From: Ktedonobacterales bacterium
Lineage (GTDB): Bacteria; Chloroflexota; Ktedonobacteria; Ktedonobacterales; JADMIN01
Length of the DNA: 21,281 bases
Direction: 5' to 3'
Assembly (NCBI GenBank): GCA_025450405.1
Contig: JANWHL010000234.1
Location: forward strand, 1-21,281
Shown here: in pieces, positions 7,046 through 15,018 of the stretch
Layout: every line of letters begins with the position of its first letter
Position numbering within the stretch: the first letter of the stretch is position 1
Made by a program: the position numbers and the translations under genes
Notes under the pieces: model-generated
Seen by the model: only the letters and a program-made list of their open reading frames with translations
What the model was told of the DNA's origin: nothing
Database searches by the model: none

Positions 7046-9493
7046 TTAACGATTGGGCGTCGTGGCGGGGACACGCGGAATGACCAGCGTGACGTCGCTG
7101 GAGAATGTCCCGCCGAATCGTGCGGGCTTGTTCACCACACCGGCCACCGCGGCCGGTTGGATAACCGCGCTGAGGGCGATATACGTCCCCGCCTGGCGCT
7201 GGATGTGATAGGTGTACGCGGGCGACTTGGCGGAGACGGCACGGTCTGGCGCGGCCACGTGTGGCACGTACCAGTTCAGCGAGATGGTCGCCGTGCAATT
7301 CGCGGGAATGGTGACATACCCGCCGAACATGGCGAGACCAGATACGTCGCTCGTGGTGTTGGTTGGTCCGCCCGTGTTATCCACGGGCCAGTCCGTGCTG
7401 CTATCGCCCCCGAGCGTGTCGGTATCCCACGGACCGGGACCAAATTGCCCGGACGGACAGACGAGCGAACGATCGGGAAAGAGTCCACCAGGGCACGCCG
7501 CGAGCGCTTTGAAGCGCGCGGGCTCCTTCTCCTTCGGGTTCCAGGGTGGTGCTACCCAGCAAACGGGTTGTCCGGTGTCGAAGCCGTTGGCGGACACGAC
7601 CTGGCTGCCCGCGGGCACGTAGAACCGCACATAGTCGTGGTACGTGCTAAAACCATAATAGGGCCCGGTCGGGTCGTTATAGAGCGTCATCGTCAGCGTG
7701 TGGGTCGCGCCGCCGCGCGTATCCAGCGCGACATTATCGCGCAGCGCGGTCCGGATGTATGGCGACGCTTTGGACACGCTCACGTTCGCCTGGTCCACCA
7801 TGAGTGTGTCCTGGCCAGGGGGCGCGCTCAACTGACCGCCAGCGCCCTCGCGCAAGAGCAAGCTCTCCACCGGGGGATTGGTCATGTAGACTTGAATTTC
7901 GTGGGCCCGCATATCCGCCAGGATGATCTTGCCAAGCTGCGTCAATTGCCCAAGCGAGAGGTGCCGTACGCGGTCCTCGAGGAGCTTCGTGACGATATAG
8001 GTAAAGCGCTTCCGCGGGGTGATGGTGGCGAGGTCAGGAGAGAGTCGCGTCTCCTTTTGGATTCCCGCGGGGTCCTGCTGGTAGTAGTGGAGCCGGTCCT
8101 CAAAGTTCGCGGCGGTCAGCACATCGCCATACTTGGCGACCGTAATCTGCCCAGTGACCAGCAAGACGTGCGCGATGGGCGCGATGGTAAAGGAGATGAC
8201 GCCGTCGACGCTGCCATGGGAAAGTTGCAGGTTCTTGGCGGATTGGGGGTGGTACAGGTCCAGCACATGCGCGACATTCTCGCTCTTGAAGAGCTGAAGG
8301 TCCATGCGCGCGGTGGTGGGGAAGTCGGGCGAGAGATTGGAGTCGCGCAAACCCCAGCTGCTGAACGGCCACCATTCATAGATCGCGGGGGCATGATAGC
8401 CTGCGCTATTGCGATAGACCGCGTCTACGTCCAGGAGCTCGAACGGCTGGACGCGCCCGCCCACCAGGGTCAAGATGCCGAAGTCGCCAGTGAAGCCGCC
8501 GGTAGGCCGGAGCTCGCCGCGGTCCATCGTCTGGATGAGGAAAGACCGCGGCTGGTCCACGCCGAGAGCCCAGGTTCCCAGATCGAAGAGTGCGGGTGCC
8601 TGGGCCAGGACTCCGCGGTACTCACCGAGCTTGGCCGTGAGGCTCAGAAATTCGGCACGCTGACAAGCGCTGACGGGCATGTCGCTCGGCTGGATCTCGC
8701 CAACCCGGTGCTGGATGTCGTCGAGCAGACTGATGGAGGTCATGACGGACGCGCGCAATTGATTGGCTTCGGCTGGAGAGACCAACGGCATACCGCTGGT
8801 AGACAGCGCGCCATCATGGAGCCGGCTGAGGAGAGGAATGACGGCGGATGTCAGGGCCACGCCAATCGTGGACGCGTCGTCACCGACATACACGAGCTGG
8901 CGCACCGTGACAATCTTGGCGCGCATGCTGGGGAATTGTGCCGCGATCGACAGCGTGGGATTGGGGAAGTCGAGCTGGTCGGCGAGCGCCTGGAATTCCG
9001 CCTTGGCCATGCGGAACTCTCGCAGCGCGGTATCGAGATGGGCGCTATCCGGAATCGAGAGGTCCGATCCGCCAGTGCCGCCCGCACCGCCGGCGCCTGG
9101 TGTTGGGGTCGCGGTCACCGCCACGCTGGCGGCGGGTCCGGCCGCCGGGCTATTGGCGGCCGCCGTGTTCCGGCCCACCGACGACGGCACCGAGGCGATT
9201 GAACAGCCACCAGTAGACCCAGCGCCGCTTGAACTAGACGGGAGGATGGCGTCTTTGGCGTTGAGCAGGTGTTTCACCGCGTCCTGACCGAGCGTCTTCA
9301 TCTGCTCGTAGTCCTGGTAGGCGGACGTGACCGCGAGCAGCGGAACGACCAGCAGGCCGATCAGGAGCGCGATGGTGATCGCGCGGCGGAGCGGTTGCGA
9401 TCGCCGGAGGGCGCGCACGATGCTTCCCAGGCCAACGCGGTCCAGCGCCGCTTCGATTGATGTGGCAAGTGGCTTCCTTGTCCGTCCCCCCAT
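7046..9493 (-). CDS. DUF4012 domain membrane-anchored protein (paralogue B)
   Basis: This 815-residue paralogue of the next gene on the strand has the same plan. It has a short basic N-terminus and one membrane segment (about 38-58) leading into SAYQDY, then a Ser/Ala/Gly/Pro linker (about 85-143). A helical part precedes the DUF4012 signature RPTGGFTGDFGIL (about 329-341). A cysteine-containing C-terminal region follows (PVCW, ACPGG, VCPSGQF), then ISLNWYVPHVAAP. GWGLRD-type and NLSPDFPTTA segments and the VDQANVSVSKAS block are nearly identical between the two, so a tandem duplication is likely, with long divergence since. The start at 9493 has GGGGAGG (complement of 9502-9508) 7 nt upstream; an in-frame ATG at 9523 is less well supported. 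No catalytic residues can be named. It is divergently arranged with the DNA-repair gene on the plus strand. Confidence 0.85.
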   Translation of the reverse strand: MGGRTRKPLATSIEAALDRVGLGSIVRALRRSQPLRRAITIALLIGLLVVPLLAVTSAYQDYEQMKTLGQDAVKHLLNAKDAILPSSSSGAGSTGGCSIASVPSSVGRNTAAANSPAAGPAASVAVTATPTPGAGGAGGTGGSDLSIPDSAHLDTALREFRMAKAEFQALADQLDFPNPTLSIAAQFPSMRAKIVTVRQLVYVGDDASTIGVALTSAVIPLLSRLHDGALSTSGMPLVSPAEANQLRASVMTSISLLDDIQHRVGEIQPSDMPVSACQRAEFLSLTAKLGEYRGVLAQAPALFDLGTWALGVDQPRSFLIQTMDRGELRPTGGFTGDFGILTLVGGRVQPFELLDVDAVYRNSAGYHAPAIYEWWPFSSWGLRDSNLSPDFPTTARMDLQLFKSENVAHVLDLYHPQSAKNLQLSHGSVDGVISFTIAPIAHVLLVTGQITVAKYGDVLTAANFEDRLHYYQQDPAGIQKETRLSPDLATITPRKRFTYIVTKLLEDRVRHLSLGQLTQLGKIILADMRAHEIQVYMTNPPVESLLLREGAGGQLSAPPGQDTLMVDQANVSVSKASPYIRTALRDNVALDTRGGATHTLTMTLYNDPTGPYYGFSTYHDYVRFYVPAGSQVVSANGFDTGQPVCWVAPPWNPKEKEPARFKALAACPGGLFPDRSLVCPSGQFGPGPWDTDTLGGDSSTDWPVDNTGGPTNTTSDVSGLAMFGGYVTIPANCTATISLNWYVPHVAAPDRAVSAKSPAYTYHIQRQAGTYIALSAVIQPAAVAGVVNKPARFGGTFSSDVTLVIPRVPATTPNR

Positions 9494-9858
9494 GTCCCCC
9501 GCCTCCCCACACTCCCTGGCCAATATGCGCGCGCGTCACGCCACGTCCGTGCGCCGCTCAGCCCGCCATGGCCGCCAGCCCGTGGAGCCTGTTACAGCAT
9601 ACCATGCGTGCGCTAGATGGACGCCCGAACAGGTACATCGTTCGACATGGCTGGTTCGACATGGCTGGTTCGACTGCGGTGTGTTCCCTGTGTATGAAAC
9701 GACTACCTCTGGCCATGGTCACGTCCGGCGGGCGGCCAGACTTGACATGGGCAACGCAACCATATCGGCGTCGTCCGGGTTCTACCAAATAGATGCCGCG
9801 CGAAGTCGGCGCACGCGCACCGGCGCCATTAGCGCGGCGGACCAAGGAGCATGACACG
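9494..9858. other. Divergent promoter region between DUF4012 paralogue B and the alkylation-repair gene (365 bases)
   Basis: No gene is visible. The region must carry promoters for both directions. It contains a 14-bp direct repeat (9641-9674) in its middle and, on the plus strand, a perfect TTGACA at 9742-9747 with only a poor -10 (tatcgg, 15-bp spacing). An AAGGAG (9844-9849) serves the plus-strand gene. No clear promoter towards the DUF4012 genes could be picked by eye. Confidence 0.45.
9641..9674 (+). repeat. 14-bp tandem direct repeat, 2.4 copies, in a divergent promoter region
   Basis: ttcgacatggctgg occurs at 9641-9654 and 9655-9668 without mismatch, and is followed by a partial third copy, ttcgac (9669-9674). 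The copies sit between two divergent genes, about 150-185 bases from each start, so they could be regulator binding sites. A replication-slippage duplication with no function is equally possible. Confidence 0.7.
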
Positions 9859-10656
9859 ATGACGACGACCGTGACGATTGCCACAACTGCCAGCGGCAAC
9901 CGGAGCCACGCGGTGGCCGAGCTGTCCGCGCGCGGTGAGGTCGCGACGTGGGCGGGGACAATCACGGTGGCGGCCTCAGAGCGCGGGGTCACTGAGGTGT
10001 GGCTGCCCGACTGGCATAGTGGGGCACCCGAACTCCCGCCCGCGCGCCCGCTGGCGGACGGCGCGCTGACACTGATCGAGGCCGCTTCGCCCGCGGCCGA
10101 GCACCGCCTGCGCGCGGCGCTCACCGAGCTCGCCGAGTACTTCGCCGGCCGCCAGCGCGCCTTCGATGTCACGCTCGATCTCGTGGGCGGCCCATTCTCC
10201 CGGCGCGCCTGGGCCGAGGTCGCGCGCGTGCCGAGTGGTGAAACGCGGAGCTATCAGGAGATCGCCAAAGCGCTCGGCGCGCCGACCGCGACGCGTGCGG
10301 TGGGCGCCGCCAATGGTGCGAACCCGGTGCCGCCCTTCGTTCCCTGCCACCGCATCGTGGGCGCGGCGGGGCGGCTCACCGGATATGGACCGGGCCTGCC
10401 CTTGAAGCAGGCACTGCTCGTGTTCGAGGACGCCATCCCGGCCAGCGCGGACGACTATCCCGCCTGGATCGAGCGGGTGCGCGGCCGGCTCGGTACCGGC
10501 GATGTGTATATCGGCGTGCGCGCGTTGGGCACCTGCTGTCGCCCTACGTGCTTGCGCGCGGTGGCTCACCACCTCCGCCCGAACCGGGTGTTCGGCACGC
10601 TTGAGGATGCCACGGCCGCCGGCTTCACTCCATGCCCGTCGTGTCGACCGGACTAG
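9859..10656 (+). CDS. Methylated-DNA--protein-cysteine methyltransferase with C-terminal Ada-type zinc domain (permuted Ada)
   Basis: This 265-residue suicide repair protein is predicted to move methyl groups from O6-alkylguanine to its own cysteine. The N-terminal two-thirds is an Ogt/MGMT module with RAVGAANGANP, the active-site motif PCHRIVG (C163) and the GYGPGLPLKQALL helix. The C-terminal module (about 213-265) matches the Ada metal-binding domain: VYIGVRALGTCCRPTC, then AGFTPCPSCRPD. Its four cysteines C227, C231, C259 and C262 have spacing close to E. coli Ada C38, C42, C69 and C72. In E. coli Ada this zinc domain is N-terminal, repairs methylphosphotriesters and activates transcription with an AraC-type helix-turn-helix. 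Here the order is reversed and no AraC domain is present, so a repair rather than regulatory role is inferred. The start at 9859 has AAGGAG (9844-9849) upstream; an upstream in-frame ATG at 9793 is unsupported. Confidence 0.9.
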   Translation: MTTTVTIATTASGNRSHAVAELSARGEVATWAGTITVAASERGVTEVWLPDWHSGAPELPPARPLADGALTLIEAASPAAEHRLRAALTELAEYFAGRQRAFDVTLDLVGGPFSRRAWAEVARVPSGETRSYQEIAKALGAPTATRAVGAANGANPVPPFVPCHRIVGAAGRLTGYGPGLPLKQALLVFEDAIPASADDYPAWIERVRGRLGTGDVYIGVRALGTCCRPTCLRAVAHHLRPNRVFGTLEDATAAGFTPCPSCRPD

Positions 10657-10720
10657 CGCTGGCGTGAGGCGCTGGCGTGAGGCGCTGGCGTGAGGTGCTG
10701 GCGTGAGGTGCTGGCGTGAG
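10656..10720 (+). repeat. 13-bp tandem repeat, five copies, directly after the repair gene
   Basis: The unit gcgctggcgtgag occurs at 10656, 10669 and 10682 without change. It occurs at 10695 and 10708 with a C-to-T change at base 2, and a degenerate start of a sixth unit follows at 10721. The array begins on the last base of the preceding gene's TAG stop and lies in the gap between two convergent genes. The period is not a multiple of three, so it is not a coding repeat. Confidence 0.9.
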
Positions 10721-10765
10721 GCGTGGGCGGCGAGCGGAAGGTACCAGCTCTATCCCGCGACATTC

Positions 10766-11716
10766 TTACGGCTCTGAGTCCGCGGCATCGCCGCAGCGCG
10801 CATACGGAGCGGCCATCCCCTCGCTGATGTGGGCACAGGCCATCTCGGGCGTGTTCCAGGCACAGCCAAAGTGGCCCGCGGCGTCGAGTACGATCAGGCC
10901 GCCTTGGGCGCCAACCCGATCCGCCAGGACACGGATGGCCGCTTCGGCCGCGGCCTGGGCCGTCAGGCCCGCCTCCAGGTAGCCGGCGGCGCGTCGCGCC
11001 AGCATCATGCGAATGAAGGCTTCACCATCGCCCGTGCTCGAGACCGCGCCGATGGGATGTTCCGCATAGAACCCACAGCCAACCAGCGGCGTGTCACCAA
11101 TGCGTCCGGGGTGCTTTCCCGCGATGCCGCCAGTCGAGGTTGCCGCGGCCAGGCGCCCGGCCCCGTCCACCGCCACGGCGCCGACTGTGCCGTGCTCTGT
11201 GTCGCGTACGGTGTCGGGGTGCTGGCCTCGCCCGCCGGCGTCACCGGTCTCGTCGTCAACGGCGCCGCGTCCCGATGCCCAGCGCTCGGTCTCCTCCGGC
11301 GTGACCAGCTCCGCTGGGTCACACAACGGGATACCCGACTCCACCGCGAACTTTTCGGCGCCCGGCCCGACGAGCAGGACATGCGGGCTCCGCAGCACCG
11401 CGCCCGCCAGCACCACCGGGTGGCGGACGCGCTCCACGCAGGCCACCGACCCAACGTCGAGCGTCATCCCGTCCATAACACCCGCGTCCATTTGCACACG
11501 GCCTTCGGCATTGAGGAAGGAGCCGCGGCCAGCGTCGAACTCCGGGTCGTCTTCCAGCACGATGATCGCCGCTTCCACCGCGGCGAGCGCCGTCCCCCCT
11601 CGCCGCAACACCTCCCATCCGGCGGCCGCGGCCGCGCGGCAACCCTCGCGCGCCGGCTCCTGACGCGCCGTGACAAAGCGTCCCGCACCACCATGGACGA
11701 TCAGCGCCAGACCCAC
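10766..11716 (-). CDS. Isoaspartyl peptidase / plant-type L-asparaginase (Ntn hydrolase)
   Basis: This enzyme cleaves isoaspartyl dipeptides and often L-asparagine; the precursor cuts itself to expose a catalytic threonine. From a GTG at 11716 the protein has 316 residues, the family's normal size. Visible motifs are LIVHGGAG at the N-terminus, FDAGRGSFLN, MDAGVMDG, then HGTVGAVAVD with the predicted autocleavage before T177, ATSTGG, and the substrate-binding GRIGDTPLVG. The segment before the cleavage site (about residues 140-175) is Asp/Gly-rich and variable, as usual. The GTG at 11716 is favoured because AAGGGAG (complement of 11724-11730) lies 7 nt upstream. In-frame ATGs at 11752, 11770 and 11773 lack ribosome binding sites. 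It is divergent from the penicillin-acylase gene across 270 bp and convergent with the repair gene. No signal peptide, so probably cytoplasmic. Confidence 0.93.
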   Translation of the reverse strand: MGLALIVHGGAGRFVTARQEPAREGCRAAAAAGWEVLRRGGTALAAVEAAIIVLEDDPEFDAGRGSFLNAEGRVQMDAGVMDGMTLDVGSVACVERVRHPVVLAGAVLRSPHVLLVGPGAEKFAVESGIPLCDPAELVTPEETERWASGRGAVDDETGDAGGRGQHPDTVRDTEHGTVGAVAVDGAGRLAAATSTGGIAGKHPGRIGDTPLVGCGFYAEHPIGAVSSTGDGEAFIRMMLARRAAGYLEAGLTAQAAAEAAIRVLADRVGAQGGLIVLDAAGHFGCAWNTPEMACAHISEGMAAPYARCGDAADSEP

Positions 11717-11823
11717 GTCCACGCTCCCTTCCGTGCTTGTGGGCGTCAGCATATCATGGCACGGCAACATCATGACATGGCGGTGGGCTGCCCATCGAAG
11801 TCAGTGGGACTCAGCGCGGCCCC

Positions 11824-11852
11824 TTGTTACGGTCCGGCGTACGGTGTACCAT
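11824..11852 (+). promoter_or_regulatory. Possible promoter for the penicillin-acylase operon
   Basis: TTGTTA (11824-11829), a 17-bp spacer and TACCAT (11847-11852) form a moderate sigma70-like match, about 135 bases before the ATG at 11987 and within the 270-bp divergent gap. Four of six consensus bases match in each hexamer, so chance is a real alternative. Confidence 0.3.
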
Positions 11853-11986
11853 GGGGGCGACATCGCGGCTCGTCCGGCGCAGGCAACGCATCCCCGCGTG
11901 GATCACGCGGCGCCGGACCTGGGGCGCGCAACCACGCACGCGAGGTGTCCCTCGCGCGCCGCTCGACGGACCGCGGAGACATCACC

Positions 11987-14509
11987 ATGAAAGCACGACG
12001 TCCCGCCCTGGCTGTGCTCAACGCCTTGGCCTCCGTAATCGTGCTCGGGGGCGTTCTATACGCGGGCGCGTCCGGTGCGGGACCTCTGCCACCACTCGGC
12101 GCGATGCTCAACCCCGGCACGGGCGTCTGGACAGTGGCCGGCGACGCGCGGCCGCCCTCGAATCAAACCCTCCAGTTGCCAGGGCTGACCCAGGGCGTTC
12201 ACGTCATCTACGAGCCCAACGGGACGGCCCACATCGAGGCTGGCACCGATCACGATCTGTTCCTGGCGTTTGGCTATGTTCACGCTACGTTCCGGCTCTT
12301 CCAGATGGACCTCCAGCGGCGTCAGGCGGAGGGGTTGCTCTCCCAGATCGTAGGCCCAGAGGCGCTCAACTCGGACGAGTTCGAGCTCCAGCTTGGCCTG
12401 GTCCGCACCGCCCAGGCGGAGTGGTCCGCGATGCCGGCCAATGACCCCGCGCGGCTCGCGCTCACCGCCTACACCACCGGCGTCAATGCCGCGATGGCCG
12501 AACAAGAGCGCACCGGCCATCTCGATGTCCTGTTCAAGATGCTGGGCTATCAGCCCACCCCCTGGACCCCACTCGATTCGCTGGCGATCCAGGGCATCAT
12601 GACGCAAACGCTCGATTTCTCGGATGGTCCATTGTGGTACGCCCTGCTGGACAAGGCTCTGGGCTACGACCGCTTGATGCGGTGGCTGCCGGTCATCCCC
12701 GCGGACGAGAGCATCCAGCGCCCATACGATCCCGGCCCGTATCGCCAGGATCCGGCGGCGCCGTTCGACGCCGCACCCACGGCACAGGCGGTCAGTCCCG
12801 GCGCGGCGACCGCGGCCGCCGCTCTAGAAGCGCGCATGGCCGCGCTTCCGCCGGGTGCCGTACATCGCGAGGCCGACAGCAACAACTGGGCGGTCAACGG
12901 TCCCAAGACCGCATCGGGCGGCGCCCTCCTGGCGGGCGATCCACATCTGGACCAGACCCTTCCGGCCATCTGGTACCAGGTTCAGTGTGACTCGCCGGGC
13001 TTCCACGTAGCGGGCGTCAGCATCCCTGGCATCCCCGGAATCCTCATCGGGCACAACCAGCACATCGGCTGGAGCTTGACCAACACCCAGAATGCCGCCA
13101 CTTTCTACTATCAGGAACACACCGACAAGGCGCACCGGAACCAGTATTTCTGGAATGGCGCCTGGCGGACCATGAAATCTGTCCAGTACGCCATCCCCGT
13201 TAAACACGGCGCGGCCGTGGATTTCACCGTGAAGATGACCGTCCACGGGCCGGTGATGATGGAGATCGGGACGGCGTTCGCCGTTTGGTGGGCCGGTGCT
13301 CTGCCATCCTCCGACATCGACGCCCTCTACGGCGTGAATCGGGCGAGCACGTACCAGCAGTTCCGCGACGCCCTGCGGGTGTGGCACGCGCCCACCCAGA
13401 ACTTCGTGTACGCCGATGACCAGGGCAACATTGGCCTTATCTCGGCCGGCTACTTCCCGTTGGTAAAGTCCGGCCAGCCCTGGTTGCCGTTGCCCGGCGA
13501 CGGCTCGGCGGACGTGACCGGCACCATCCCCTTCGACGACCTGCCTCAAGTCTACGATCCGCCCAGCCACATGGTCTGGAGCGCCAATCAGCGTGAGGTC
13601 GGCGCGGACTATCCGTACTACATCGGCACATCCCTGGAGTTCTTCGATCCCGGCTACCGCGCCGGCCGCATCTATCAGGTTCTCAGCAACGGGAAGAACC
13701 TGACGACCAACGACATGGAGCGGCTCCAGAACGATACGCACGACTACCTCGCCGGCCTGATCGTGCCCAAACTTGTGGCGGCACTCCAGGGGCAGCCGAT
13801 GTCGGCGAACGAACAGACGGCCAAGGCGCTGCTGGGTGAGTGGGACGACGACATGCAACCCGATTCGGCCGCGGCGACGGTGTGGATGCGCTTCTGGACC
13901 CAATACCTGTATGACACATTCAACCCCTGGTGGACGGCCCAGAAGGTGCCCACCAAGCAGGACCCGGGGCTGGCCCTCGAGCCCGACAAGACGGGCGACC
14001 TGACCAGCCCACTGGGCGAGAGCCTCGTCCAGTGGACCGTGAACGACCCCACCGCGGCGGACTTCACGCTGCCTAATGGCACGGTTCGCACCGCGCCGGA
14101 GGTCATGCGCGCGGCCTTCGCCGAAGCGGTGACCGCGCTCACCAAGCGGCTCGGCCCGGACCCGAAATCGTGGACATGGGGCCGAGTCCACTCACGGGCA
14201 TTCCCCAATCTGGCTCAGATTGACTCGCTTGGCTATGGCCCGCGACCCGCGGGCGGCAATGGCTGGACGGTGGATGCGGCGAGCGACACCGAGTTCGTCT
14301 CGACGCACGGGCCGAGCTGGCGTATGGTGGTGGACTGGTCCGCCGGTATGGCGTATGGTGTCTATCCAGGCGGCCAGAGCGAGAATCCCCTCTCACCCTG
14401 GTACGAGAACCAGATCCCGGCCTGGTGGGACGGGCGCTACAACCCGATGCTCGACGCGAGCCAGGCGCAATCCCTGCCCGGATCGCAAACGTGGACTATC
14501 CAGCCATAG
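11987..14509 (+). CDS. Penicillin acylase family protein (exported Ntn hydrolase, peptidase S45)
   Basis: This 840-residue precursor has a basic start and hydrophobic signal segment (about 7-30), so it is predicted to be exported. Family members cleave themselves into alpha and beta chains and hydrolyse acyl-amides such as penicillins or acyl-homoserine lactones. The alpha part contains GTAHIEA, FGYVHATFRLFQMDLQRR and LLSQIVG. The autocleavage site is DSNNWAVNG, with the nucleophile S298 becoming the first residue of the beta chain; Asp replaces the usual Gly before it. The beta chain shows DPHLDQTLPAIWYQ, PGIPGILIGHNQHIGWSLTN, VHGPVMM and SANQ (N534, matching the oxyanion asparagine). Near its end are WGRVHSRAFPNL and GGNGWTVDAA. 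GGAG (11975-11978) precedes the ATG by 8 nt. The frame is open for almost 400 codons upstream, but that stretch is the shadow of the divergent gene. The substrate cannot be told from sequence. Confidence 0.93.
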   Translation: MKARRPALAVLNALASVIVLGGVLYAGASGAGPLPPLGAMLNPGTGVWTVAGDARPPSNQTLQLPGLTQGVHVIYEPNGTAHIEAGTDHDLFLAFGYVHATFRLFQMDLQRRQAEGLLSQIVGPEALNSDEFELQLGLVRTAQAEWSAMPANDPARLALTAYTTGVNAAMAEQERTGHLDVLFKMLGYQPTPWTPLDSLAIQGIMTQTLDFSDGPLWYALLDKALGYDRLMRWLPVIPADESIQRPYDPGPYRQDPAAPFDAAPTAQAVSPGAATAAAALEARMAALPPGAVHREADSNNWAVNGPKTASGGALLAGDPHLDQTLPAIWYQVQCDSPGFHVAGVSIPGIPGILIGHNQHIGWSLTNTQNAATFYYQEHTDKAHRNQYFWNGAWRTMKSVQYAIPVKHGAAVDFTVKMTVHGPVMMEIGTAFAVWWAGALPSSDIDALYGVNRASTYQQFRDALRVWHAPTQNFVYADDQGNIGLISAGYFPLVKSGQPWLPLPGDGSADVTGTIPFDDLPQVYDPPSHMVWSANQREVGADYPYYIGTSLEFFDPGYRAGRIYQVLSNGKNLTTNDMERLQNDTHDYLAGLIVPKLVAALQGQPMSANEQTAKALLGEWDDDMQPDSAAATVWMRFWTQYLYDTFNPWWTAQKVPTKQDPGLALEPDKTGDLTSPLGESLVQWTVNDPTAADFTLPNGTVRTAPEVMRAAFAEAVTALTKRLGPDPKSWTWGRVHSRAFPNLAQIDSLGYGPRPAGGNGWTVDAASDTEFVSTHGPSWRMVVDWSAGMAYGVYPGGQSENPLSPWYENQIPAWWDGRYNPMLDASQAQSLPGSQTWTIQP

Positions 14510-14527
14510 GTGAGGGGGGAATCCGCC

Positions 14528-14935
14528 ATGAAGCGCATCCCGCAGTCGATGGCCCTCGCCGCGGCCATTGTGGTCGGCATCGTCGTGGTCTGGGCGGCCA
14601 ACCACTTCGGTCTCTGGTGGGTCACGGCGCTCGTCGGTGTGGCGATTGGCGTGGCATTCAGGGGCACGCTTAAGATCCTGGGCGTGGCCTCGCTGGTCGC
14701 CGTGGCGGCGTGGGGGCTCGACCTCGCCTTCCAGTCGCTCTCCCAACCACTCGGAGCGGCGGCCACAACCGTGGCTGGGATTATGGGCTTTGGCCAGGTC
14801 GGCGCCATCGTCGTGGCGCTGGCGCTGGTCTTCGCGTGGCTGCTGGGTGCGGCGGGGGCGTGGGTCGGCGCCGCCGCGCGCCGCGCCGTCCACACCTTTG
14901 GCCGCCGGTCCGCACCGCTGACCTCGCGGGCGTAG
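14528..14935 (+). CDS. Small hydrophobic membrane protein of unknown function
   Basis: This 135-residue protein starts 18 nt after the penicillin-acylase stop, with a strong purine site AGGGGGGA (14513-14520) 7 nt before the ATG, so it is probably cotranscribed with it. An in-frame GTG at 14510 overlaps that site and is unlikely. Hydrophobic segments lie at about 8-25, 29-46, 52-68 and 88-115, with an Arg-rich C-terminus. I do not recognise a family. The composition (Ala, Val, Gly, Leu) fits an integral inner-membrane protein. Its position suggests an accessory to the exported acylase, but nothing in the sequence proves a link. Confidence 0.75.
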   Translation: MKRIPQSMALAAAIVVGIVVVWAANHFGLWWVTALVGVAIGVAFRGTLKILGVASLVAVAAWGLDLAFQSLSQPLGAAATTVAGIMGFGQVGAIVVALALVFAWLLGAAGAWVGAAARRAVHTFGRRSAPLTSRA

Positions 14936-14979
14936 CGATTTGGCCAGTCGCAAGATGCGGTTGGGCCCCTCGCCGGTCC

Positions 14980-15015
14980 ACAGCGCGCCCGCGGCTCTCG
15001 CCGCGGGCGCGCTGT
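14980..15015. terminator. Strong hairpin between convergent operons, probable bidirectional terminator
   Basis: Bases 14980-14994 and 15001-15015 are perfectly complementary (15-bp G+C-rich stem, core gcgcgcccgcgg) around a 6-nt loop ctctcg. The hairpin sits 44 bases after the membrane-protein stop and 3 bases beyond the stop of the minus-strand BNR gene. There is no clear T-tract on either side, as is common for high-GC bacteria, so efficiency is uncertain. Confidence 0.75.
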
Positions 15016-15018
15016 CCC

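Noticed and set aside
6971..9202. Long plus-strand open frame (743 codons) opposite DUF4012 paralogue B, and similar ones at 3959-5434 and 18734-20389
   Set aside because: They are GC-rich shadows of genes with clear family motifs. They read as Arg/Gly/His-rich nonsense without conserved domains.
9742..9768. Promoter for the Ogt-Ada gene from TTGACA
   Set aside because: The -35 is perfect but the only -10-like word (tatcgg) is poor and at 15-bp spacing, so I mention it only as part of the divergent region.
11750..11773. ATG starts of the isoaspartyl peptidase at 11752, 11770 or 11773
   Set aside because: None has a ribosome binding site, whereas the GTG at 11716 does and gives the usual family length. 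They remain possible.
10829..11986. Nearly 400-codon in-frame extension of the penicillin-acylase gene
   Set aside because: It is antisense to the isoaspartyl peptidase gene. A ribosome binding site and a signal peptide mark the start at 11987.
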